Assembly: GCA_000209465.1 (NCBI GenBank)
Contig: GL890583.1
Location: forward strand, 410,422 to 474,421
DNA length: 64,000 nucleotides
Direction: 5' to 3'
Source: Lachnospiraceae oral taxon 107 str. F0167
GTDB taxonomy: Bacteria; Bacillota; Clostridia; Lachnospirales; Lachnospiraceae
The notes beneath the pieces were generated by a model, which saw only the letters and a program-made list of their open reading frames with translations, searched no databases and had not been told where the DNA came from. Positions 35,431-43,683 of this stretch are shown here, in pieces. How positions within the stretch are numbered: the stretch's first letter is position 1; each line of letters opens with the position of its first letter. The position numbers were made by a program, and so were the translations under genes.

Positions 35431-36177
35431 GTGAATAAAAGTGAATACTATAAAGAAAGTATAGTCTACTGTCCAATCTGTGGTGCGGAAATAAATTTAA
35501 ATTCACAGGAAGTAACATGTCCTTACTGTAATGCAATTATTTTACATCAATTTTTTGATTGGCAGGTGGAAAGTTTTGATTTTTATGATAAAATGTGAAA
35601 CACCGGTAAATTTTTTCTACTTGTTTTTAGCTTATGGGGATTTAGTTTTCTTATTTTAGGAACAGGATTATCTTTTTATAATATTAGTTGGATTATTTCT
35701 ATTATATTAATATTTGCCGGTGTTTCAATACCTATTAGTCTATTATCTCTTTTAAACATTAAACAAAACAAGTTAAAAAAGAAGATTGTACGATATTCAG
35801 AAAGCTATCTTAGAAGCTGTATCAATGAAGAGCTTTGGAAAAAAGAAAATAAAGAAGATTTGCTTTCCTTTAATGTAAATAAAATTAAATTAAATTCAGT
35901 ATGGAATAAGGATGAAGAAACCTATATCAAATTAAAGGTACATATATCAAGAACTTTCTTAAAAAATACAGGAAAGCTTTTAATTAAAAAAGAAAATCTT
36001 AGTTTATGTATGAAAAGAGCAAAATATCCAAGTAGGATAAAGAGCAGGGGAGAAATATATATCGAAAAAGAATGCCCAAGCTGCGGTGCAAATTTTATGC
36101 CTGATAAAAACAATAATTGCTCGTATTGCGGATATGGATTACAGGTTTATAACGGAAAATGGAAGATAGTAGAGTAA
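35431..36177 (+). pseudogene. Zinc-ribbon membrane protein interrupted by one in-frame TGA
   Basis: A single open frame runs from a GTG at 35431 to a TAG at 36175-36177 except for one TGA at 35596-35598. Read through, it is about 248 residues: an N-terminal four-cysteine zinc ribbon (CPICGAEINLNSQEVTCPYC), two closely spaced transmembrane helices (about 60-105), a soluble domain and a second zinc ribbon (CPSCGANFM...CSYCGYG). The organisation recalls zinc-ribbon/Tim44-like proteins of Clostridia, which is a loose analogy. The TGA lies just before the first membrane segment, so the two parts would be a soluble zinc-ribbon peptide and a headless membrane part. The start codon is uncertain, as no good ribosome site is seen. 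Confidence 0.65.
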
Positions 36178-36189
36178 AATACAAAATAA

Positions 36190-36753
36190 ATGAAGAATAA
36201 TTATAAGGATTACGCATGGAATGAATTTGAGAAAAGCTCATATCTAAATGGTGAAATAAAAATACCGTCAAAGTATAAAATAAAAATAAATGATGATTTG
36301 GAAAAAAGAATTGAACTTGAATTAATATTAGAAAAATTGCCACAATATTATTTATCATATTGGGCGATTACAAATGCTAAAAGATATATTGATGATATAA
36401 ATATTAACAATGAAAATCTGAAAAATTCTATAATAGAAGAAACTTTAAAAGCTTTAGAAAATAGAATTGAGGGAAAAATAAACGCATATAATCTTCGAAA
36501 GGCGGGGTTCCTTGCCAATACTTTATCTAAAAAATCTGTCAGTGAAGTAAGTAAATATGCAGCAAGAGTGTTCGCACAGGCTATTGCAACGGGACATATG
36601 AGAGGGCATGCAATTGTATCATCAGATTATGCAATTAAAGTAATAAATCTTAAATATACAAACAACTATAATATCGTAATAAATGAAAGAAATATACAGA
36701 TAGAACTTGCAAAAAGCTTTCTACTAAAAGCAGAAGATTATATCGATATTTAA
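36190..36753 (+). CDS. Imm5-like putative immunity protein
   Basis: A 187-residue helical protein. The C-terminal half, KYAARVFAQAIATGHMRGHA and SSDYAIKVINL, matches the pattern I recall for the Imm5 family (AAR..GQA.AT.H...HA..A..YA.K), immunity proteins linked to polymorphic toxins but often found alone. No toxin gene is near. No SD sequence precedes the ATG. It sits in the foreign segment inside the cobalamin genes and its stop overlaps the arm of the following terminator. Confidence 0.6.
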   Translation: MKNNYKDYAWNEFEKSSYLNGEIKIPSKYKIKINDDLEKRIELELILEKLPQYYLSYWAITNAKRYIDDININNENLKNSIIEETLKALENRIEGKINAYNLRKAGFLANTLSKKSVSEVSKYAARVFAQAIATGHMRGHAIVSSDYAIKVINLKYTNNYNIVINERNIQIELAKSFLLKAEDYIDI

Positions 36754-36905
36754 AAAACGGACCGGTGATAAAACCGGTCCGTTTTTTTATCGGATTTATA
36801 TTCTTTTAAAAACTGCTCCTCATCTTGAATTAAATTATCAGAAATTAAATTATTATCTGATTGTTTTAAATGATTTTCTTTGTTATAGGTATTATTCTTG
36901 CTCAT
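36750..36905 (-). CDS. Possible 51-residue small protein (weak)
   Basis: On the minus strand an ATG at 36905 with an AGGGA site six bases upstream opens a 51-residue, Asn/Lys-rich hydrophilic frame that ends inside the terminator hairpin shared with the Imm5-like gene. A possible promoter (TTTACA, 18 bp, TATTAA) precedes it. No recognisable family; reading through the hairpin argues for caution. Confidence 0.25.
   Translation of the reverse strand: MSKNNTYNKENHLKQSDNNLISDNLIQDEEQFLKEYKSDKKTDRFYHRSVF
36752..36788. terminator. Strong bidirectional terminator inside the cobalamin region
   Basis: A 15-bp perfect stem, AAAAAACGGACCGGT/ACCGGTCCGTTTTTT, with six-base loop GATAAA; A-run on one side and T-run on the other make it work both ways. 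It separates cbiET transcription from cbiA. Confidence 0.95.
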
Positions 36906-37274
36906 GTAAATTCCCTTTTAATATTGTTTTATATAGCTTAATGTAAAAAACTCAGCTATATGATTTTATTAAAAATGCTTTTTGTATATTTATGCACATA
37001 ATATACAAAACTTTTCCTAAAGGCGGAGTTTTATCTAATTTATAAATACCATATCATAAACTTATTTATTATGTAAATAAATAAAGAGTAGCATTATATA
37101 AAACTATAAGACTTATTGGTTTTATCTATAAATATAGATTCTATATCTTTTATAAAATTTAGACATAAAAAAATCGAATAAAATCGTAAAGTGTGTTCAA
37201 ATAACATATAAATTTACAAGAAACTTCTGTAAGTCATTTGTTAAGTATATTAAGACAACTCTTATAAGTTCGGA
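36906..37274. other. A/T-rich gene-free stretch with two inverted repeats
   Basis: No gene seen. It holds TATAGCT/AGCTATA (about 36932-36960) and a longer inverted repeat TTTTGTATATT/AATATACAAAA (about 36979-37012). The rest is A/T-rich, presumably relic sequence between the foreign genes. Confidence 0.5.
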
Positions 37275-37303
37275 TTGATTAGATATTTATATTTAAGTAT
37301 AAT
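37275..37303 (+). promoter_or_regulatory. Promoter of the second cobalamin segment
   Basis: TTGATT (37275-37280), 17-bp spacer, perfect TATAAT (37298-37303). It would drive the small remnant at 37382, the DUF6707-like gene and cbiA to cbiC. The roughly 70-base leader is too short for a B12 riboswitch. Confidence 0.65.
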
Positions 37304-37381
37304 GAAAGAGTATTATAATAAAAGATTTTATTATATCATTAGATACATATACATTTTAGTAAATTATCGGGGGGTGAATTT

Positions 37382-37468
37382 ATGACAACGAGACCGGCAT
37401 GGACAATAAAGGATGATCAGATCATATGTCAAAGTTTTGAATTTTACATAGCACATATAAGAGGTTAG
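37382..37468 (+). pseudogene. 28-codon 5' remnant, possibly of a DarT1-associated NADAR/DUF6977-type gene
   Basis: A strong GGGGGGTG ribosome site precedes an ATG that opens MTTRPAWTIKDDQIICQSFE, ending after 28 residues. The RPAW-(V/I)-KD-x-x(I/V) start followed by EF(E/Y) recalls the N-terminus of a clostridial family linked to DarT1 and NADAR proteins; only the first 25 or so residues would remain. Alternatively it is a genuine leader peptide. Assignment is weak. Confidence 0.3.
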
Positions 37469-37482
37469 TAAAAGGTGTGAAG

Positions 37483-38076
37483 ATGAATTTTGAAGAACTT
37501 AGTTTAAAATATAATGAGAAAAATATTGTTAAATTTTCTAAAAAGCTTGCAAAGAGTTTTGCACTGACTAGAAGCAAAGATTTAACCAATCTATATGAAT
37601 TAGCCTTTTGGCTATATATTTATGATTATAAAGATGAGATTTTAAATATATACAATATTGTAAATATTGATATACCTGAAAAGATAAATTTTAATATATG
37701 GACATGGATTCTTGCTATCTGGGGATTGCAAGCATATATTTATGAATCGGAAGGTAATAAACATAAAAAAGATGAGATTGTTGCCAATATGAAAAAAGTA
37801 TATTCAGCGCCCCGTACTAAAGAAGATACAGAAAAAGGCACCTGGAAGTTTTATACAAGGATTGCAGGCAGACAAACTTTAGAATCAGTATCCTATGCAA
37901 ATGAAATTGAAAGAGCGATACAGAATGGAAATAAAAGTGCTGAAGAAGCATATAGATTTTCAGGACTGTGCAAAATGATTTCATACGGTGTAACAGGATT
38001 TTATCCGCATTTGGTTGAGAACAGAGATAAACTTGAAGAAAAAATAGGAGAGTACATTAAGTATTTAAGATTTTAA
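37483..38076 (+). CDS. DUF6707-like hypothetical protein
   Basis: A 197-residue helical, lysine-rich cytoplasmic protein (AKSFALTRSKDLTNLYELAFWLYIYD, then WTWILAIWGLQAYIYE and a C-terminal RFSGLCKMISYGVTGFYPHLVE) resembling proteins I associate with DUF6707. No function is known. Start at ATG 37483 follows an AAAGG site; an earlier GTG at 37477 is less well placed. It lies with an Imm5-like gene in a segment foreign to the cobalamin operon, so a role as immunity or accessory protein is possible but unproven. Confidence 0.6.
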   Translation: MNFEELSLKYNEKNIVKFSKKLAKSFALTRSKDLTNLYELAFWLYIYDYKDEILNIYNIVNIDIPEKINFNIWTWILAIWGLQAYIYESEGNKHKKDEIVANMKKVYSAPRTKEDTEKGTWKFYTRIAGRQTLESVSYANEIERAIQNGNKSAEEAYRFSGLCKMISYGVTGFYPHLVENRDKLEEKIGEYIKYLRF

Positions 38077-38130
38077 ATTTATGATATTACCAAGATATAA
38101 ATTTGATTTTGAAAGGGAGCATCATCATAA

Positions 38131-39480
38131 ATGAACTCTATAGATAAAAAAGCCTTTATGGTTTCGGCAATGAAATCGGGGAGCGGAAAAACTCTTATTA
38201 CATTGGGGCTTATAAATATATTAAAAAAAATGGGAAAAACCATTTCTATATATAAAACAGGACCGGATTATATAGATACCATGTATCATGAAAAGATTGC
38301 AGGGAGTCCTTCGACCAATCTGGATCCTTTCTTTTTAGAGCCTGATTTCAAACCAAATGAACTTAAAAATGTATTCTTTAGAAATTTTTTGGGAGATACA
38401 GCTATCATAGAGGGGGCAATGGGACTCTTTGACGGAGTATACGGGGAAGGTAAAAGATGCAGTGCTTGTATAGTATCAGAAGAGATAAGTGTTGATGTCA
38501 TTCTTGTTATAGATATTGATGAGCTAGAAAAGCTTGAAGAATATCTTCAAAAGTTTTCACATCGTGTAAAAGCCGTTATAGTAAACAAACTGCCTTATGA
38601 CTGCAATATTGAATTATTGAATAGAAAAATAAATGCTATAAACCTTGTTTTACTGGGATATCTCTACCATGATGAAAGTTATCATATAGAAAGTCGCCAT
38701 CTTGGACTGTATGAACCTCAAAGGGATATATTCTCTATAGTGGAGAGGGTATCGGACAGGCTGAAAAAAAGCTTGGACTTTGATGCGCTTGATAAGTTTA
38801 TTGTTAAAATTAAGCCCTCTGACAACATTGTCAGAAAATTAAATTCTAAAGGTACAAAGCACAGAATTGCCTTTGCCTATGATGAAGCATTTTCTTTTAC
38901 CTATGCTGAAAATATAAAGGTATTGCAAGAATACGGCTTTGAAATAGTAAAATTCAGTCCGATATATGATAAAAAACTGCCGGATAATATTTCTGCTATA
39001 TGGCTTTGTGGAGGATACCCTGAAATTTATGCAAAGGAGCTTAGTTCCAATACTTCTATGCTAAATAGTATATATGAAGCGGAGGATATACCGATAATTG
39101 CAGAATGTGGAGGTTTTATTTATCTGCATGAAAGCTTTGAAGATAATAATGGAGAAGTTTTTCAAGGAGTTGGATTGATAGAGGCAAAAGCCTTTAAGAC
39201 TCCAAAACTTGTCAGATTCGGTTATATTGAAATAGAGGCAAAATCAGACAGTTTCTTGATGAAAAAAAATCAAAAGATTAGAAGTCATGAGTTCCACTAT
39301 TTTGATTCTACAAATAATGGAGATTATGCTCATGCAATAAAGGCAAATAAAAGCAAGGAATGGGACTGTATACATACAAATAAAAGAGTATTTGCAGGAT
39401 TTCCACATATATACCTTCGTGGTTATGAATTTTTAATAGAGAATTTAATTTGCTTTTTAGAAGGGAATTACAATGTATAA
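38131..39480 (+). CDS. cbiA: Cobyrinate a,c-diamide synthase CbiA
   Basis: ATP- and glutamine-dependent amidation of the a and c side chains of cobyrinate. The 449-residue protein has the P-loop-like GSGKTLITLGL, KTGPDYIDTMYH, EGAMGLFDG and a C-terminal class I glutaminase domain with the nucleophile in AECGGFIYL and the His in RSHEFHY. A GGGAG site precedes the ATG. It overlaps cobT by eight bases. Confidence 0.95.
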   Translation: MNSIDKKAFMVSAMKSGSGKTLITLGLINILKKMGKTISIYKTGPDYIDTMYHEKIAGSPSTNLDPFFLEPDFKPNELKNVFFRNFLGDTAIIEGAMGLFDGVYGEGKRCSACIVSEEISVDVILVIDIDELEKLEEYLQKFSHRVKAVIVNKLPYDCNIELLNRKINAINLVLLGYLYHDESYHIESRHLGLYEPQRDIFSIVERVSDRLKKSLDFDALDKFIVKIKPSDNIVRKLNSKGTKHRIAFAYDEAFSFTYAENIKVLQEYGFEIVKFSPIYDKKLPDNISAIWLCGGYPEIYAKELSSNTSMLNSIYEAEDIPIIAECGGFIYLHESFEDNNGEVFQGVGLIEAKAFKTPKLVRFGYIEIEAKSDSFLMKKNQKIRSHEFHYFDSTNNGDYAHAIKANKSKEWDCIHTNKRVFAGFPHIYLRGYEFLIENLICFLEGNYNV

Positions 39481-40633
39481 AGCACCTGTTCTGAATAATA
39501 TACAAAAAGAATTATTAAATGAATTAGAAAAGCTTTCCGGCAGTATTACAAATACTTCTGAAAAACACAGAGAAATTGCTAAAAAGCATTGGGATAATAT
39601 TGCAAAACCTCTGGACAGTCTTGGAGAGTTTGAGAAAATTTTTCAAAAGCTTTCAGCCATTTTTGAGAGTGAGATACCCTATATAAATAAAAAATGTATT
39701 ACCGTTATGTGTGCAGATAACGGAATAGTAGAAGAGGGGATTTCACAATCAGGAAAAGAAGTTACATTGGCGGTTGCAAAAAGTATGGCAATGGGAACTT
39801 CCAGTATTTCGGTATTATGCAGGGCGTGTAATTCTCAGCTTATGGTTGTAGATATGGGAATTGACAGTTTTGATACCAAGATGTATTCAATGGGGGTTTT
39901 TAATTACAAGCTGATGCATGGTACCAATAATTTTATAAAAGAAAAGGCTATGCCTTTTGATATAAGCTTAAGAGCTGTGTTAACAGGAATAAAAATGGTT
40001 GAGAATCTAAAAAGCAAGGGAATCAGTATTATAGGTACCGGTGAAATGGGTATTGGAAATACAACCACATCCTCTGCATTATCAGCTGCGATTTTAAATC
40101 TTCCTGTAAAAGAGGTTACAGGGCGTGGAGCAGGTCTTAATGATGTAAAGCTTCAAAAAAAAATAGAGACAATAGAAAACGGAATAAATAAATACGGATT
40201 TAGATATTCTAATTTTTTGGATTCTGTTAAAGATAAGAATTTTGACATTAGAATCATACCTATACTTGATTTGCTTTCATCAGTCGGGGGACTTGATATA
40301 GCCGCACTTACAGGTATCTTCCTTGGAGGAGCAATATATAAACTTCCGATTGTAATAGATGGTGTAATTTCTGAGATTGCAGCCCTTTTGGCATACTTTA
40401 TAAATCCTATATCAAAGGAGTATATGATAGCTTCACATCTTAGCCGTGAGCCTGTAGCCGTATCTATATTTAAGATTTTGGATTTACAGCCTGTTATAAA
40501 CGCATCGCTTGCCCTTGGTGAGGGAAGCGGATGTGCCATGCTTTTTCCTCTTCTTGATCTTATATCCGAGATTTATACAAAGAATGCTTCATTTTCAGAT
40601 ATTAAAATAGAAGAATACAAGAGATTTATATGA
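39473..40633 (+). CDS. cobT: Nicotinate-nucleotide:dimethylbenzimidazole phosphoribosyltransferase CobT
   Basis: Activates the lower-ligand base to its alpha-ribotide. The 386 residues have KPLDSLGEFE, MCADNGIVEEGISQ, GTGEMGIGNTTTSSAL and the catalytic-Glu region at the C-terminus (ALGEGSGCAM). It overlaps cobU by four bases. Which base is used cannot be told from sequence. Confidence 0.95.
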   Translation: MYKAPVLNNIQKELLNELEKLSGSITNTSEKHREIAKKHWDNIAKPLDSLGEFEKIFQKLSAIFESEIPYINKKCITVMCADNGIVEEGISQSGKEVTLAVAKSMAMGTSSISVLCRACNSQLMVVDMGIDSFDTKMYSMGVFNYKLMHGTNNFIKEKAMPFDISLRAVLTGIKMVENLKSKGISIIGTGEMGIGNTTTSSALSAAILNLPVKEVTGRGAGLNDVKLQKKIETIENGINKYGFRYSNFLDSVKDKNFDIRIIPILDLLSSVGGLDIAALTGIFLGGAIYKLPIVIDGVISEIAALLAYFINPISKEYMIASHLSREPVAVSIFKILDLQPVINASLALGEGSGCAMLFPLLDLISEIYTKNASFSDIKIEEYKRFI

Positions 40634-41148
40634 TATTTTATATTTATGGTGGAGTGTCAAGCGGAAAATCCGAATATGCGGAGGCTATGATTTCAGAAAG
40701 CTTTGAAAATAAAATTTATCTGGCTACTATGGAAAATATAGGAGAAATTTCAAGCGAAAGAATAAAAAAACATCTTTTGCAAAGAGAGGGCAAAGGTTTT
40801 ATTACTATTGAAGAACCTAGAAATATAAAGAATATCGACATAGATATTAAAAATAATATTTTACTTGAAGATTTAACAAATCTTTTAGCAAATAATATAT
40901 TTGACGGCTCAAGTCTTAGAAAAAACTTCAAAGAGATTACAGAAGAGGTTTTTTCTGATATAATGACAATTGAAAAGAGATGTAATTCTGTTTTTATTGT
41001 TGGAAATGATATATTTTCTACGAAAGTAAATCAAAGTAAGGAATTGGATATCTTTATTGAATGTCTTTTTTCCTTGCATAAGAAAATAATAGATGTAGCA
41101 GATAGGGTGGTAGAAGTGGTTTACGGTCTACCCTATAATAGAAAGTAA
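40630..41148 (+). CDS. cobU: Adenosylcobinamide kinase/guanylyltransferase CobU
   Basis: Phosphorylates and guanylylates adenosylcobinamide. The 172-residue protein shows the P-loop GGVSSGKSEYAE, the RIKKHLLQREGKGFITIEEP segment with the guanylylated His, and ILLEDLTNLLANNIF in place of the usual LVDCLT. It is diverged in the middle third but of normal length. Tightly coupled to cobT and cobS. Confidence 0.9.
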   Translation: MIFYIYGGVSSGKSEYAEAMISESFENKIYLATMENIGEISSERIKKHLLQREGKGFITIEEPRNIKNIDIDIKNNILLEDLTNLLANNIFDGSSLRKNFKEITEEVFSDIMTIEKRCNSVFIVGNDIFSTKVNQSKELDIFIECLFSLHKKIIDVADRVVEVVYGLPYNRK

Positions 41149-41150
41149 AA

Positions 41151-41909
41151 ATGATCAATGTATTTAAATCAATGGCTATAACTTTTGCCATGTATTCAAA
41201 GCTTCCGGTCAGAAGTTTTGAATGGGAAAAAGAAAATATGAAATATTGCCTTTTATTTTTACCTGTAGTAGGTATGGTCGAAGGGATTTTTTTACTTGTA
41301 TTTTCTATATTTTTTTATAAATTAAAAATTAATCCGATATTGATTGCAGCTTTCATTACGGTATTGCCTATTTTATATACGGGAGGCATACATATGGACG
41401 GCTTTTTGGATACAATGGATGCCCTTGGCTCTAATCAGGATAAACAAAGAAAACTGGCAATATTAAAGGATTCAAACTCCGGTGCATTTGCTATAATAGG
41501 AGGATTGGTATATATTTTACTTTATTTTGCCGCGGTACTTTGCTTTAATAATTTTAGTAAAATCTATATATTGGCAATTTCCTATATACTTATAAGGGCA
41601 TATAGTGCATTATCTTTGGTGGTTTTTAGAAATGCCAGAGGCAATGGTCTTGCATTTGAATTTGCAGATAAAAGTATGATATATGTTAACAGGGTGGTAC
41701 TGCTTTTATTTATTGTGCTTACCGGTGTGTCCATGATTATTGTAAACACAAACTATGGATTATTATGTTCAATATCTACTTTTTTGGTTTTTTTATATTA
41801 CAGAGTCAAATCTTTTGAAGAATTCGGGGGTATTACAGGTGATCTTGCAGGCTATTTTTTGCAATTGGCAGAGCTGGTTGTTGTTTTGGTGCTTGCATTA
41901 TCGCCTTAA
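41151..41909 (+). CDS. cobS: Adenosylcobinamide-GDP ribazoletransferase CobS
   Basis: Integral membrane cobalamin synthase joining the GDP-activated corrinoid to the alpha-ribotide. The 252-residue protein has about six or seven hydrophobic segments and the family motif GGIHMDGFLDTMDALGS with KLAILKDSNSGAFA (cytosolic acidic metal-binding loop). Two bases separate it from cobU. Confidence 0.94.
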   Translation: MINVFKSMAITFAMYSKLPVRSFEWEKENMKYCLLFLPVVGMVEGIFLLVFSIFFYKLKINPILIAAFITVLPILYTGGIHMDGFLDTMDALGSNQDKQRKLAILKDSNSGAFAIIGGLVYILLYFAAVLCFNNFSKIYILAISYILIRAYSALSLVVFRNARGNGLAFEFADKSMIYVNRVVLLLFIVLTGVSMIIVNTNYGLLCSISTFLVFLYYRVKSFEEFGGITGDLAGYFLQLAELVVVLVLALSP

Positions 41910-41914
41910 AAATA

Positions 41915-42937
41915 ATGATTCATTATTCAGCATTTATTTGTGGCTTTATTTTGGATTTTTTCCTAAGGGATATTCAAGAATTGCCACATCTTGTAAGATT
42001 TATGGGAAAGGGCATCTTTTGTCTTGAAAATTTTTTAAGAAAAATATTTAAAACGGATAAAGGATTGATTTTTTCAGGATTTTTAATTGTAGTATTTAAT
42101 GTTTTATTTTGGGGAGGCATGGCGTATTTAACAGATAAATATATATATAGGCTAAACTATATATTGGGATTTATAGCCGAGTTTTTTTTATTTTTTCAGA
42201 TATTTGCCAAAGCCTCACTGAAATATGAAAGTATAAAAGTATATCATGAAATAATATCCGGGGATATAGACAAATCAAGGAGTGCTCTCTCTATGATAGT
42301 TGGCAGAGATACAATGTCTCTTTCTTTTGAACAGATTATAAAAGCCGTTATAGAGACTGTAGCTGAAAATATGTCTGACGGTATTGTGGCACCATGGTTT
42401 TATGCGACTATCGGAAGTATTATTGCTCTGCTTTTTGGAGAGCAGTTTATTTATCTTATTTTGGTACTTCCAATTATTTATAAAGTGATAAATACCATGG
42501 ATTCCATGATAGGCTATAAAGATAAAAAGTATTTTTATATAGGCAAAGCGGCAGCTGTTCTTGATGATATTGTAAATTTTATACCTGCAAGATTTTCAGC
42601 CTTTATATTATTATTTGAGATTTTCTTTATAGCTGTTTTTAAAAATAATTTTAATATATTTACAAGGTCTGTAAAAGCATTTATAAAGTACAGATATGTT
42701 CATTCCAGTCCGAATGCCGGACAGACTGAAAGTGTAATTGCAGGTTTTTTTGATACCAAACTCCTTGGTGACGCCTTCTATTTTGGTAAGCTTGTGAAGA
42801 AACAAAGTATAGGAGATGGTGAAAATATTGTTAAAGCTGATGATATTGTGGTATTAAATAATATCACATATCTGTCTTATATTGTATTACTGATAATAAA
42901 TTTGATAATTGGGGGCATAGCATGCTTTATTTTGTAG
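41915..42937 (+). CDS. cbiB: Adenosylcobinamide-phosphate synthase CbiB
   Basis: Membrane amidoligase attaching the aminopropanol phosphate arm. The 340 residues include the CbiB markers VGRDT, ETVAENMSDGIVAPWFYA, NTMDSMIGYK and HSSPNAGQTESVIAG with several transmembrane helices. It begins five bases after cobS and overlaps cbiF by 16 bases. Confidence 0.95.
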   Translation: MIHYSAFICGFILDFFLRDIQELPHLVRFMGKGIFCLENFLRKIFKTDKGLIFSGFLIVVFNVLFWGGMAYLTDKYIYRLNYILGFIAEFFLFFQIFAKASLKYESIKVYHEIISGDIDKSRSALSMIVGRDTMSLSFEQIIKAVIETVAENMSDGIVAPWFYATIGSIIALLFGEQFIYLILVLPIIYKVINTMDSMIGYKDKKYFYIGKAAAVLDDIVNFIPARFSAFILLFEIFFIAVFKNNFNIFTRSVKAFIKYRYVHSSPNAGQTESVIAGFFDTKLLGDAFYFGKLVKKQSIGDGENIVKADDIVVLNNITYLSYIVLLIINLIIGGIACFIL

Positions 42938-43683
42938 GTGCAGGTTCAGGAAATCCTGAACTTTTAACTATTAAAGGGAAAAGAATAATAGATAATTCCG
43001 ATGTTATCATCTATACAGGTTCTCTTGTAAACAAGGAGTTATTTACAGATATAAAAACAGATGCAAAATTGATAAATTCCGCATCACTTAGCTTGGATGA
43101 TGTGTTGGAAATCATAATAAATTCAAGTGAAAAGGGATTAAACATTGCAAGAGTGCATACCGGTGATCCGGCTATGTATGGCGCTATCAGAGAACAGATG
43201 GTCGCTCTTGATAAAGCAGGTATAAAATATGAAGTAATACCCGGAGTAAGTTCGGTATTTGCCGGTGCTGCGGCGCTAAAGAGAGAGTTTACACTTCCCG
43301 GAGTAACACAGACCTTAATCCTTACAAGAATGGCAGGCAGGACACCTGTTCCGGAGGCTGAAAGCATTGAAAACCTTGCAAAAATACAATCCAGTATGGC
43401 AATCTTTTTAAGTATTGCAGGTATTGAAGAACTTGCAAATAAACTTATGACATCATATCCAAAGGACACCCCTGCTGCTGTAGTATATAAGGCAAGCTGG
43501 CCTGATCAAAAAATCATAATGTCCACGCTTGAAAATATAGCAAAAGAGGTTAAGAGTGCGGATATCAATAAAACCGCACTTGTATATGTAGGTAGATTTT
43601 TAGCTGACGAGTTTGAGTTAAGCAAACTCTATGATAAAAACTTCAGCCATGAGTTCAGAGAGGCAAAAGATGCATGGAGGTAG
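42922..43683 (+). CDS. cbiF: Cobalt-precorrin-4 C11-methyltransferase CbiF
   Basis: SAM-dependent methylase of 253 residues. It has FVGAGSGNPELLTIKG, ARVHTGDPAMYGAIREQM and VIPGVSSVFAGAAAL, the CbiF/CobM hallmarks. The next step needs CbiG, whose gene usually sits beside cbiF but is absent here. The 3' end overlaps cobD by 14 bases. Confidence 0.95.
   Translation: MLYFVGAGSGNPELLTIKGKRIIDNSDVIIYTGSLVNKELFTDIKTDAKLINSASLSLDDVLEIIINSSEKGLNIARVHTGDPAMYGAIREQMVALDKAGIKYEVIPGVSSVFAGAAALKREFTLPGVTQTLILTRMAGRTPVPEAESIENLAKIQSSMAIFLSIAGIEELANKLMTSYPKDTPAAVVYKASWPDQKIIMSTLENIAKEVKSADINKTALVYVGRFLADEFELSKLYDKNFSHEFREAKDAWR

Noticed and set aside
35596-35598. TGA as a selenocysteine codon
   Set aside because: No selenoprotein family fits, the residue is not near a redox motif, and no clear SECIS-like hairpin was seen directly after it.
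41755-42027. 90-residue frame across the cobS-cbiB junction
   Set aside because: It overlaps two well-supported genes in a different frame and only repeats their membrane-like composition.
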